Below, one piece after another: positions 33,124 through 41,380 of a stretch of DNA of 64,000 nucleotides. Every line of letters starts with the position of its first letter. The first letter of the stretch is position 1. The notes under the pieces are model-generated. The model did not search any database. It saw nothing but the letters and a program-made list of their open reading frames with translations, and was not told where the DNA came from. This stretch comes from Streptomyces phaeolivaceus. GTDB taxonomy: Bacteria > Actinomycetota > Actinomycetes > Streptomycetales > Streptomycetaceae. The position numbers were made by a program, and so were the translations under genes. The DNA is taken from positions 4,774,001-4,838,000 of the forward strand of contig NZ_CP045096.1 in NCBI RefSeq assembly GCF_009184865.1. The letters are read 5' to 3'.

Positions 33124-34928
33124 CAGTGAGCGACTCTGTCGGGGATCTTGAGGACGGGCGTCACTTCCCTTGGCGCCACCACAGCGGCCGGGGTAAGTCG
33201 CGTGCGTCGAGGTACTGCTGGAATGCTGTGGGAGGGCGGGGCCGGTACGAGCTGTCGGCGGGTTCTTGAAGGCTCAGCCGCTCGATGTTGATCGCGAGTG
33301 CGGTCAGGACGTGCTGGACGTGCGTCTTGGCCAGGCCGCGGTAGCGGCACCGGCGTCCGCGGTGGCCGTCCGCGAACTCCTCGATGGTGCCCTCGGCCCC
33401 CGAGCGCCGCCTGTAGAGCCGGCGCCAGTCCGCATCCTGCTGATCGGCCCGGTTCTTGACCTGGAGTTCGTACAGGCGCCGTGTCGGGAAGTACAGGCTG
33501 CGAAACCGGCCCGGAGTGCACTTGGCCCGCTCGGGGCAGCGGCCGCACTGGCGGGCGTCGAACCGGACTGTGACCTTGGTCGGCTCGACTGTCGGCAGGT
33601 CCTGCCAGTTGCCGCTGACCTGCCCGTTGGGGCAGGTCACCTCGCGCTGGTCGAAGTCGATGATGAAGTTCTCCCGGCCGAAGCCGTCCCCTGCCCGGTG
33701 CTGCGGGGTGGTGCTGGGCGGAAGCGGCCCGATCAGGGTGACGCGGTGCAGGCGGGCGGCTTCGTCCATGCCGGCCACGGAGGTGTAGCCGCCGTCGACC
33801 AAGTGCCGATTCGGCAGTAGACGCCGTCGCCTGAGGCGGGCGTGGATGCCGGGCAGCGCCTGGCTGTCCGCGCTGGAGACGGCCGTGGCCACGTCGGTGA
33901 TGATGTTGACCCGCTTGTCGTCGCAGGTCTCGGTCAGGTGCACGAGGTAGCCGGTCCAGCGTGTGTCACCGCGCATGGTGCAGCGGGCCTCGGTCTCGTA
34001 CGGGGATTCGATTCGGACTCGGGAGGGCGGCTGGCCGTCGCGTTTCGTGCGCGGCCTGAACCGCCCCTTGGCATCCACCAAGAAGTGCTGCACCAGGATC
34101 GTTCGGAGCACGTTCGCCTGCGCCGGAGCGCCGCCGGGGAACCGGGCGTCGAGACGGTACAGCAGTTCGCGGGCGTCGTTGCCCACCTGCTCCAGGCGGG
34201 CGACGGGGTGGCTGGGCTGGGAGCACAGGCGAACCGGCCGGCCGTAGCGTTGGGCCCATTCGGCGGTGACCAGCTCGTCCAGCACCTCTGGCGCGTCGCG
34301 GGCCGCCTCTTCCAGCACGGCGCGGACCGCCTCGCACGCCAGCTCCAGGCGGGTCAGCTCCCGTGCGGCGGACAGGACGTGGGTGGAGTCGGTGCGCTGC
34401 GTGACCCGCCCTTTGAGCAGGCCGGCCCGTCGGATCCGGGTGAGTGCGAGGCCCAGTAGCCGGTCGGCGCGGTCGCCTTCGGCGAGCCGGTCGCGGAAGT
34501 CGGACAGGACGCTGTGGTGGAAGCCGGGATCGTCCAGGTCCAGGCCGAGGGCGTACTTGAAGTCGATTCGGCAGCGCACTGCCTCGGCGGCCTGGCGGTC
34601 GGAGAGGTTCATCGCGTACTGCAGCACGCAGACGGTGGCGAGTTGGGCGGGTGAGAGCCCAGGTCGGCCGTCACGCGGGTACCAGGCGGTGAAGTCCTCG
34701 TCGCTCCAGAGGCCGTCGAGGCGGTCGCGGATCCACATCGCGGTGGTGCCTTTGGGGTTGGCCGCGCGGGCAACCCGGGCGGTCAGCGGCGGGATCTCGG
34801 CTCCGGAGTGAGGCTGGAGGGACACATCGGGCTCCTGGGGAACGAGGGCGGAACGTTCCAACGAGCCTGACGCAACGTCACGATCGTTAACTGCCCATCC
34901 TCAAGATTCCCGACAGAGTCGCTCAGTG
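33124..34928. mobile_element. IS1182-family insertion sequence, apparently complete
   Basis: Near-identical 35-bp inverted repeats flank the transposase: the left begins CAGTGAGCGACTCTGTCGGG at 33124 and the right, read inwards, begins CACTGAGCGACTCTGTCGGG from 34928. They differ at about four positions. The element is about 1.8 kb, normal for the family. I see no obvious target-site duplication, and both flanks are truncated genes that do not join, so it may have been involved in a deletion. Confidence 0.8.
33161..34825 (-). CDS. IS1182-family transposase
   Basis: The product has about 554 residues from GTG 34825, which follows CAGGAG; a TTG at 34861 is also open. The N-terminal domain includes WYPRDGRPGLSPAQLATVCV and NLSDRQAAEAVRCRIDFKYA. 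The DDE core includes RVTQRTDSTHVLSAARELTR and HLVDGGYTSVAGMDEAARLH. The C-terminal part has RFRSLYFPTRRLYELQVKNR and RRSGAEGTIEEFADGHRGRR, with the final catalytic Glu region. The frame is intact, so the element may be active. Confidence 0.9.
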   Translation of the reverse strand: MSLQPHSGAEIPPLTARVARAANPKGTTAMWIRDRLDGLWSDEDFTAWYPRDGRPGLSPAQLATVCVLQYAMNLSDRQAAEAVRCRIDFKYALGLDLDDPGFHHSVLSDFRDRLAEGDRADRLLGLALTRIRRAGLLKGRVTQRTDSTHVLSAARELTRLELACEAVRAVLEEAARDAPEVLDELVTAEWAQRYGRPVRLCSQPSHPVARLEQVGNDARELLYRLDARFPGGAPAQANVLRTILVQHFLVDAKGRFRPRTKRDGQPPSRVRIESPYETEARCTMRGDTRWTGYLVHLTETCDDKRVNIITDVATAVSSADSQALPGIHARLRRRRLLPNRHLVDGGYTSVAGMDEAARLHRVTLIGPLPPSTTPQHRAGDGFGRENFIIDFDQREVTCPNGQVSGNWQDLPTVEPTKVTVRFDARQCGRCPERAKCTPGRFRSLYFPTRRLYELQVKNRADQQDADWRRLYRRRSGAEGTIEEFADGHRGRRCRYRGLAKTHVQHVLTALAINIERLSLQEPADSSYRPRPPTAFQQYLDARDLPRPLWWRQGK

Positions 34929-35410
34929 ACTGGCTGGATGGGGAGTCCCGGGATTCACAGCAGAAGAAGAAGGCGATCGACGCGTTTCTGTTCGCCGACA
35001 TCGGCGGTGAGGTGGCCGAGGCCGCAGCTCTGGTAGGGATGCCGGTTGCCCAATTCCGCTCATGGGCAGAGGAGCGAGCCATGAGCGACATCCGTGCTCT
35101 TCCGGCACTCGGACTCTTCCGTGAGCTGTTTCATGGCAGGCACATCAACAAGGGCACCAAGTGGCACCCGAACGACTGCACCGACATGGTGTACCTGTCG
35201 TGTGCCGCCGGGTACGCCGACTTCGTCGTCTGCGAGCGGCACATGCGCGAGCATCTGGCACACGGCGTGAGACGTGTAGCACGCCCCACGCAGGTGTTCC
35301 GCCACCTCCATGAGGCAGTCGACGCCATAGAGAAGCGGCTTGCCCAAGGGTGCACCCCTGGCTCTGACCACCAAGGTGGACGTGCCTGTGCATCGCCCGG
35401 CGCTACATGA
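34929..35410 (+). pseudogene. Hypothetical protein, 5' end lost at the IS1182 insertion
   Basis: From the right IS boundary the plus strand is open: DWLDGESRDSQQKKKAIDAF, LFADIGGEVAEAAALVGMPV, then LGLFRELFHGRHINKGTKWH and CERHMREHLAHGVRRVARPT. Codon usage looks coding up to the stop at 35408-35410. No start precedes it before the element, so its N-terminus has been removed. Internal ATG 35080 could still give a shorter protein. I do not recognise the family. Confidence 0.5.
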
Positions 35411-35534
35411 GACATCAGCACGTGCGCTCACGCATCGCTCACGCACGGGCCCGACAATGGAGCAGCGCCCGACCCGGCCGAAGCCGACTCAGGCGCTGCA
35501 CCGCAGGTCAGAGGGGATAACCCCCGCCTACCAC

Positions 35535-35582
35535 CGGTAGGCCCTGTGGGACTCGAACCCACAACCAATGGATTAAAAGTCC
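35535..35582. repeat. Right attachment site within tRNA-Lys
   Basis: These 48 bases are identical to 10788-10835 and comprise the tRNA-Lys 3' part plus three following bases. The full tRNA continues to 35610, so this is the junction that keeps the intact gene. The distance between copies is 24,747 bases. Confidence 0.85.
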
Positions 35583-35610
35583 ACTGCTCTGCCAATTGAG
35601 CTAAGGGCCC
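35538..35610 (-). tRNA. tRNA-Lys (anticodon UUU)
   Basis: A 73-base cloverleaf is seen on the minus strand. The acceptor stem GGGCCCT pairs with AGGGCCT. The D arm is AGCTCAATTGGCAGAGC, the anticodon loop CTTTTAA gives UUU, and the T arm is GTGGGTTCGAGTCCCAC. The CCA is not encoded. Its 3' end is the integration target of the island to the left. Confidence 0.95.
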
Positions 35611-35786
35611 AGGCGATGTTGCCTCCCCGAGCATAGCCGGACGTGGCCGGGAGTCCGATCGGGTATCGGTGACCCGGCCGCGTCGGAGGGCCGCAAAAAG
35701 GTTCGCCGTAGAACAGAACGGGCGGAAGATCGGCGGAAGTAGGGCGAGTTGGCTGGGCCGCGGGGAAGGCGGACCCGCTCACGACC

Positions 35787-37379
35787 TCACGGTTCGATCG
35801 GCCCCGCCGCCCCCTTCCGTGCCGCCACCCGCGCCGCCCGCGCCGCCCGCGCCACACTGCGCTCGTGCTCGGGGTTGAGGAACCAGTGACGGGCGGAGGC
35901 GGCCCACCAGATCGCCGCGAAGCCCAGCACCACCAGGACGGCCACGGGGGCGTAGTTGAAGTTCTCCCAGGTGACCGGGGACAGCTGCGGGAGCATGAAC
36001 AGGACGGTGATGACGAAGACCCAGATCACCGCGACGACGCCGATCGCCCGCGACCAGCGGCCCAGGTGCCAGGGGCCGCGTTCGAACGCCTCGCCCTTGC
36101 GCAGCCGCAGCAGGGTCGGGATGACGTACGCGATGTAGAGGCCGATGACCGCGATCGAGGTGACGGCGGCGTACGCCGTGACATTGATCAGATACGGCAG
36201 CCCGAGGACCAGCGCGCCGCCCGCCGCCAGCCAGACCGCCGCCACGGGGGTGCGGGTACGCGGGCTGACGGTGTGCCAGACGTGGGAGAACGGGAGCGCG
36301 CCGTCGCGTGAGAAGGCGTAGATCATGCGGCTGTTGGCGGTGACGGAGGCCATCCCGCAGAAGAGTTGCGCGCCGATGATGACGAGGAGGAGCAGTTTGC
36401 CGCCGGTCGCGCCGAGCGCGTCCAGCAGGATCTGCGCGGGCGGCACCCCGGTCGCCGACTCGCGGGCACCGTCGTAGGACTGGATGGCGAAGGTGAAGCC
36501 CAGGAGGAGGACAAAACCCGCCACCCAGGACGTCCAGATGGACTGGACGATGCCCTTGGGGCCGGCCGTGGACGCGTCGTGCGTCTCCTCGGTCATATGG
36601 GCGGAGGCGTCGTACCCGGTGAAGGTGTACTGCGCCATCAGCAGCCCCAGCAGCACCACGTACAGCCCGCTGGTCCAGCCCGTCTCGTTGACGAACTCGG
36701 TGAACACGAAGGACGCCGACTGATGGCTGTCGGGGACGACGACGAGCGCGCCGACGATGACGATCACGCCCACCACGTGCCACCACACGCTGACGCTGTT
36801 CAGCAGGCCGACGATACGGACGCCGAACGTGTTCAGGAGGCCGTGCAGGAGCAGGATCGCGGCGAAGAGGAGGATCGTCCGGGCCGGCGTCACCTCGAAG
36901 CCGAACTCCAGGTTCAGATACGCCGCCAGGAAGGACGCCGCGCCGAAGTCGATACCGGCGGTCACGGCGACCTGGCCGAGCACGTTGAACCAGCCCGTGA
37001 ACCACGCCCAGGCCGCCGCGCTGCGTGCCGGGGCCAGTCGGTGGGCCCAGAAGTACAGGCCGGCGGAGGTCGGGTAGGCCGAGCAGATCTCGGCCATGGC
37101 CAGGCCCACGAAGAGCGTCATCAGGCCGACCGCGACCCAGCCCCAGGTGATCACCGCGGGTCCGCCGGTGTTCATGCCGAAGAGGTAGAGCGTCATGCAG
37201 CCGGACAGGACCGAGATGATCGTGAAGGAGACCGCGTAGTTGGAGAACGCGGACATACGGCGGGCGAGGACCTGCGTGTAGCCCAGCTGGGCGAGCCGTT
37301 CCTCGTCGGACACCGAGACCGACACCGAGTCCGGGGCCGAGGCCCCGGCTGCCCCACGGGCTATGTCGTCATCTGTCAT
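35787..37379 (-). CDS. Amino-acid permease (APC superfamily)
   Basis: The 530-residue product starts at ATG 37379. After a hydrophilic N-terminus (SVSVSVSDEERLAQLGYTQV) come 12 predicted membrane segments. Typical APC motifs are FSNYAVSFTIISVLSG, GGPAVITWGWVAVGLMTLFV, AEICSAYPTSAGLYFWAHRL and SRDGALPFSHVWHTV. It resembles GABA/amino-acid permeases of the BAT1-like group, which import amino acids or polyamines by H+ symport. It is monocistronic and is followed by the tRNA-Lys region. A strong hairpin lies upstream, terminating transcription from other genes. Confidence 0.85.
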   Translation of the reverse strand: MTDDDIARGAAGASAPDSVSVSVSDEERLAQLGYTQVLARRMSAFSNYAVSFTIISVLSGCMTLYLFGMNTGGPAVITWGWVAVGLMTLFVGLAMAEICSAYPTSAGLYFWAHRLAPARSAAAWAWFTGWFNVLGQVAVTAGIDFGAASFLAAYLNLEFGFEVTPARTILLFAAILLLHGLLNTFGVRIVGLLNSVSVWWHVVGVIVIVGALVVVPDSHQSASFVFTEFVNETGWTSGLYVVLLGLLMAQYTFTGYDASAHMTEETHDASTAGPKGIVQSIWTSWVAGFVLLLGFTFAIQSYDGARESATGVPPAQILLDALGATGGKLLLLVIIGAQLFCGMASVTANSRMIYAFSRDGALPFSHVWHTVSPRTRTPVAAVWLAAGGALVLGLPYLINVTAYAAVTSIAVIGLYIAYVIPTLLRLRKGEAFERGPWHLGRWSRAIGVVAVIWVFVITVLFMLPQLSPVTWENFNYAPVAVLVVLGFAAIWWAASARHWFLNPEHERSVARAARAARVAARKGAAGPIEP

Positions 37380-37467
37380 GCCCCCAGCAATTCCCTTCCG
37401 GGGGACGTGACATGCGCCACAGCGTGGCCGAAAACCGGCGGGCCGAGATCCGAGGGAAGCGCGCGCA

Positions 37468-37501
37468 AACAGCAGGGCCCGCACGACCGAAGTCATACGG
37501 G
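37468..37501. terminator. Strong hairpin upstream of the permease
   Basis: CAGGGCCCG and CGGGCCCTG form a 9-bp perfect stem around a 16-base loop, between the permease and helicase genes. It may terminate the helicase transcript on the minus strand. Confidence 0.55.
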
Positions 37502-37509
37502 CCCTGCCA

Positions 37510-37625
37510 ACCGAACTCTCAGCCGAGCTGTCAGTCGAGCTGTCAGTCGAACTCGCAGCCGAACTGCCGACCGAACTGCCGACCGAACTGCCGACCGAAC
37601 TCTCAGCCGAACTGTCAGTCGATCA
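37510..37625. repeat. 12-bp tandem repeat array
   Basis: About nine and a half copies of a 12-base unit, cgaactgccgac or cgagctgtcagt and variants, fill the gap directly behind the helicase stop codon. It lies in a non-coding position after the stop, so its length can vary without changing the protein. The units are divergent, not identical. Confidence 0.7.
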
Positions 37626-37632
37626 GCCGACG

Positions 37633-39927
37633 TCAGCCGTTGCGCTTCCAGCGCGGCTTGTCGTCACGGCGGCCGAAGGACGAGCCCGTGCCGGTGCCGC
37701 TGCGGTCGTCACGACGGCCGTACGGACGCTCGTGGCCGCCGGAGCGGAAGCCCGGACGGTCGCCGCCCTGCCGGTCGCGGTTGAACGGACGGTCGCTGCC
37801 CCGGTGCCCGCCCCGCTCGTCGCGACGCTCGAACGAACGCCCGCCACGGTCGTTGTCCCGGCGGAAGCCACTGCCACCACGGTCGTCACGACGCTCGAAC
37901 GAACGCCCACCACGCTCACCGTCACGCCGCTCGAACCCACCGCGGTCGTTGTCCCGGCGGAAGCCACTGCCACCGCGGTCGTCCCGACGCTCGAAGGAAC
38001 GGCCACCACGGTCGCCGTCCCGACGGTCGTCCCGGCGGTCGTTGTCGCGACGGAAGCCGCTGCCGCCACGGTCGTCACGACGCTCGAACGTACGGCCGCC
38101 ACGGTCGCCGTCCCGACGGTCGTTGTCCCGGCGGAAGCCACTGCCACCACGGTCGTCCCGACGCTCGAACGAACGCCCACCACGGTCGCCGTCCCGACGG
38201 TCGTCCCGACGGAACCCACCACGGTCACCCCGGTCACCCCGGTCACCGCGGTCACCACGGTCGTTGTCACGACGCTCGTAACCGCCGTTGCCCCGCTCGT
38301 CGCGGCGCTGGCGCGGCTGGTCGTACGAGGGACGCTCGTACGCCGGGCGCTCGGCCGGCTGCTCGACGATCGTGACCGGGGCCTCGACCGGCGCGCCGTC
38401 CGTCGCGACGGCGGCGTTGGCGACGGCCTCCGCCGCGGCGGCGACAGCGGCCTCCGGGTCCTCGCCCCGCTCCCGCGCGGCACGCGCGGTCAGCCGGTCG
38501 GCCTCGTCACGCAGTTCGGCGGCGCGGCGCGTGGCCCGCTCCAGCTCCTTGGTGAGCTGGGCGACGTCGCGCTCGGCCTGCTGCGCGGCGTTGTCGACCG
38601 ACTCGGCCTGGACCTCGGTCATCGAGCGGGCGCCGGTGATGTCGGCGACCTCGGTGTCGAAGGCCGTACCGCCCTGGATGATGTGGCGCGAGGCGTCGAC
38701 GCCCGCGTCCTCCATCAGGCGGAAGATCTGCCGGCGCTGGTGCGGCAGGGACAGCGACACGACCGTGCCGGAGCGCCCCGCGCGGGCCGTACGGCCGGAG
38801 CGGTGCAGGTAGTCCTTGTGGTCACCGGCCGGGTCCACGTTCAGGACCAGGTCGATGCCGTCGACGTGGATGCCCCGGGCGGCGACGTCGGTGGCGACCA
38901 GCGCGTTGACGTAGCCGTCCTTGAAGTCGGCCAGCGTCCGCGTACGGGCGCCCTGGGTCATGCCGCCGTGCAGCGCGTCGGCCTTCACACCGGCGTCGCG
39001 CAGCTGCTCGGCGATACGGTCGGCGCCCAGCTGGGTGCGGACGAAGATGATCGTGCGGCCCTTGCGGGAGGCGATCGCGGCGGTGACCGGCGCCTTGTCC
39101 TTGGGCTTCACGATGAGGATGTGGTGCGACATGGTCGTGACGTTGCCCTGGGCGCTGTCGACCTCGTGCGTGACGGGGTTGCTCAGGTAGCGCTTGACCA
39201 GCGTGGAGATCTCGTTCTCCATCGTCGCGGAGAACAGCATCCGCTGACCGCCCGCCGGGACCTGGTCGAGCAGCTCGGTGACCTCGGGCAGGAAGCCCAG
39301 GTCCGACATCTGGTCGGCCTCGTCGAGGACGGCGATCCGCGTGTTCTCCAGCGAGCAGGCGCCGCGGTTGATGATGTCGCGCAGCCGGCCCGGGGTGGCG
39401 ACGAGGATGTCGACGCCGCGCTCCAGGGCATAGATCTGGTTGCCCATCGACGTACCGCCGCAGACGACCTTCATCTTCAGGCCGAGGACGTCGCCGTACG
39501 GCTGGAGGGCGTCCGCGACCTGCATCGCCAGCTCACGGGTGGGCGTCAGGATGACGCCGCGGGGCTTCTTCTTCTCGGTGTGGCCGCCGGACAGCTGCGC
39601 GAGCAGCGGCAGACCGAACGACAGCGTCTTGCCGGAGCCGGTACGGCCGCGGCCGAGGATGTCCTTGCCGGCCAGGGCGTCCGGGATGGTCGCGGCCTGG
39701 ATCGGGAAGGGGGTGGTCACGCCGTTCTGCGCGAGCTTGCGCACGACGCCCTCGGGGAGACCGAGGTCCGCGAAGGTGACCTCGGGGGCCTTGGTGGCCT
39801 CGTCGGCGGAGACGTCGTCGATGTTCGCGGTCTTCTCGACGTTCTCGACGTTCTCGACGTTCTCGATCTTCTCGACGTCTTCGCCGTTCTCGGGCACGAC
39901 GACGTGATCAGTACTGGAAATGGACAT
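37633..39927 (-). CDS. DEAD-box RNA helicase with RGG-rich C-terminus
   Basis: The 764-residue product starts at ATG 39927 (MSISSTDHVVV). A short acidic N-terminal repeat (VEKIENVENVENVEK) precedes the core. Core motifs are GRGRTGSGKT (I), TPTRELA (Ia), DEAD within VLDEADQMSD (II), SAT (III), IIFVRTQLGADRI (IV) and HRSGRTARAG (VI). A coiled coil follows (ERDVAQLTKELERATRRAAE). The last 190 residues are Arg/Asp/Gly-rich units of the type DDRGGSGFRRDND, repeated about nine times. It should unwind structured RNA during cold adaptation, ribosome assembly or decay; the tail binds RNA and may promote phase separation. Confidence 0.9.
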   Translation of the reverse strand: MSISSTDHVVVPENGEDVEKIENVENVENVEKTANIDDVSADEATKAPEVTFADLGLPEGVVRKLAQNGVTTPFPIQAATIPDALAGKDILGRGRTGSGKTLSFGLPLLAQLSGGHTEKKKPRGVILTPTRELAMQVADALQPYGDVLGLKMKVVCGGTSMGNQIYALERGVDILVATPGRLRDIINRGACSLENTRIAVLDEADQMSDLGFLPEVTELLDQVPAGGQRMLFSATMENEISTLVKRYLSNPVTHEVDSAQGNVTTMSHHILIVKPKDKAPVTAAIASRKGRTIIFVRTQLGADRIAEQLRDAGVKADALHGGMTQGARTRTLADFKDGYVNALVATDVAARGIHVDGIDLVLNVDPAGDHKDYLHRSGRTARAGRSGTVVSLSLPHQRRQIFRLMEDAGVDASRHIIQGGTAFDTEVADITGARSMTEVQAESVDNAAQQAERDVAQLTKELERATRRAAELRDEADRLTARAARERGEDPEAAVAAAAEAVANAAVATDGAPVEAPVTIVEQPAERPAYERPSYDQPRQRRDERGNGGYERRDNDRGDRGDRGDRGDRGGFRRDDRRDGDRGGRSFERRDDRGGSGFRRDNDRRDGDRGGRTFERRDDRGGSGFRRDNDRRDDRRDGDRGGRSFERRDDRGGSGFRRDNDRGGFERRDGERGGRSFERRDDRGGSGFRRDNDRGGRSFERRDERGGHRGSDRPFNRDRQGGDRPGFRSGGHERPYGRRDDRSGTGTGSSFGRRDDKPRWKRNG

Positions 39928-40179
39928 GCGTATGCGAAACCTTCCGGAGTCTCGTCGGCACGCGCCCGTCAACTCCGTGATTCGCACACGACCGCCTCTA
40001 TGCGGTCCGCCACGGCAAAGGAGAGTACGCGCCACACGGCGCGCTCTGCGGTGGCGCCGGGCAAATGGGATCAAACGATCTACCACCATACGCACCCACC
40101 ACCCCCCAAGGCAAACTGAGGAGATATCCGCAGGTCAGGGGCCGATGGCCCGGTGGGGGCACGACACACCCCCCACCCC

Positions 40180-40716
40180 CTACGCCGTGTTCCCCGCCCG
40201 AGGCGCCGGTTCCCGCTCCACGAGCTGCGGCCCCTGCTCATGCGCCGAGGACGACGGCTCGGCCGAGGGCTCGGGCGACGCCGGCGGCTCCACCGGCTTC
40301 GTCGGCTCCGGCTCGGGCTCCACCGCGCTCGGCGTGGGCGTCGGCTCCCCCTTCGGCGGCGCGGGCTCCTCGGGCCCCTCACCCTTCCCCTCGCCCTTGC
40401 CCTTGCCCCCCTTGGGCGGCGTCGCCTTCCCGGACGGCTCGGCGGCCCCGGAGGCCGACGCGGAGGCGGAGGCCGACTTGGCCGCGGACGGCCCGGGAGA
40501 GGCGGAACCACCCCGCTCTCCCTGCCCCGACCGGTACCCCGTACCACCCTCGCCGGTCACCGCGGAGCCCCCGTCCGGTTTCTCCCCGCCCCGATGCCCC
40601 GCGGACGGCGACGCCTCGGGCTTCCGCCCGTCGTCCCCCACGCTCATACAACCGGCGGACGCCGCTACGGCCATGACCGTGGCGGCCAGACGGACGGATA
40701 CGTTCAAGGCGCGCAC
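40180..40716 (-). CDS. Low-complexity lipoprotein
   Basis: The 178-residue product starts at GTG 40716, seven bases after GGAGG (VRALNVSVRLAATVMAVAAS, then AGC). The lipobox ASAGC places it on the outer face of the membrane. The rest is Pro/Ser/Glu/Gly-rich with no globular domain (PEEPAPPKGEPTPTP, VEPEPEPTKPVEPP). It looks like a flexible cell-wall-spanning stalk. It lies between the helicase and the zincin-like gene, each with its own promoter. Confidence 0.6.
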   Translation of the reverse strand: MRALNVSVRLAATVMAVAASAGCMSVGDDGRKPEASPSAGHRGGEKPDGGSAVTGEGGTGYRSGQGERGGSASPGPSAAKSASASASASGAAEPSGKATPPKGGKGKGEGKGEGPEEPAPPKGEPTPTPSAVEPEPEPTKPVEPPASPEPSAEPSSSAHEQGPQLVEREPAPRAGNTA

Positions 40717-40941
40717 GGCGGCCACCTCCGAGGGGGGCGGAAAGAGGAGTCCCCCTGCCCAACTCCCGCCGCGCACAAGAGGACACGCGCACCCGAGGGC
40801 CCCTACGAGCGCGACCTGCGCGACCACGCCCCCTACGTGCCGAACTTCACAGCCCCGTCGAGGCAGCGCCCCGACAGGAGCGCGGGGAACTGCGCGACCA
40901 GCCGCAACGAACCCGCAGCCGACAACGCACCCCGGCCATCC

Positions 40942-41349
40942 CTATCCGTACCCGAGCGCGTGCAGCCGGGCGTCGTCGATCCCGAAGTGATGCGCGATCT
41001 CGTGCACCACGGTCACCTCGGTCTCCGCGACCACGTCCTCCCGCGTCTCGCACATCCGCAGCGTCGGCCCCCGGTAGATCGTGATCCGGTCCGGCAGCAC
41101 CCCCGCGTACCACTCCCCCCGGTCCGTCAACGGAGTGCCCTCGTACAGTCCGAGCAGCTCGGGGTCGTCGGCGGGCGGCTCGTCCTCGACGAACACCGCC
41201 ACGTTGTCCATCAGCCGTGTCAGCTCCGGCGGAATCCGGTCCAACGCCTCGGCGACCAGTTCCTCGAACTCCTCGCGCGTCATCTCCAGCACACGGCCAT
41301 TGTCAGGCACGACCCGTGCAACCCGCCCCCCGCGTATCCACTCCCGCAT
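40942..41349 (-). CDS. Zincin-like metallopeptidase family protein
   Basis: With ATG 41349 (MREWIRGGRVARVVPDN) the product has 135 residues; homologs I recall begin nearer ATG 41283 (MTREEFEELVAEALDRIPPE). The C-terminal motif VVHEIAHHFGIDDARLHALG is a HExxHxxG zinc site with a following Asp. VFVEDEPPADDPELLGLYEG is typical of this short actinobacterial family. Biological substrates are not known. It is divergent from the metallophosphoesterase, with 31 bases between the starts. Confidence 0.8.
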   Translation of the reverse strand: MREWIRGGRVARVVPDNGRVLEMTREEFEELVAEALDRIPPELTRLMDNVAVFVEDEPPADDPELLGLYEGTPLTDRGEWYAGVLPDRITIYRGPTLRMCETREDVVAETEVTVVHEIAHHFGIDDARLHALGYG

Positions 41350-41380
41350 ATCCGCCCCCACCCTTGGGCATACGGGACCA

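Noticed and set aside
37510..37625. Possible CRISPR array
   Set aside because: The 12-base units are directly adjacent and divergent, without spacers or cas genes anywhere in the window.
37732..40119. A 795-codon open frame antisense to the DEAD-box helicase
   Set aside because: It consists of Val/Ala/Thr repeats mirroring the RGG tail and has no independent motif. The helicase on the other strand is unmistakable.
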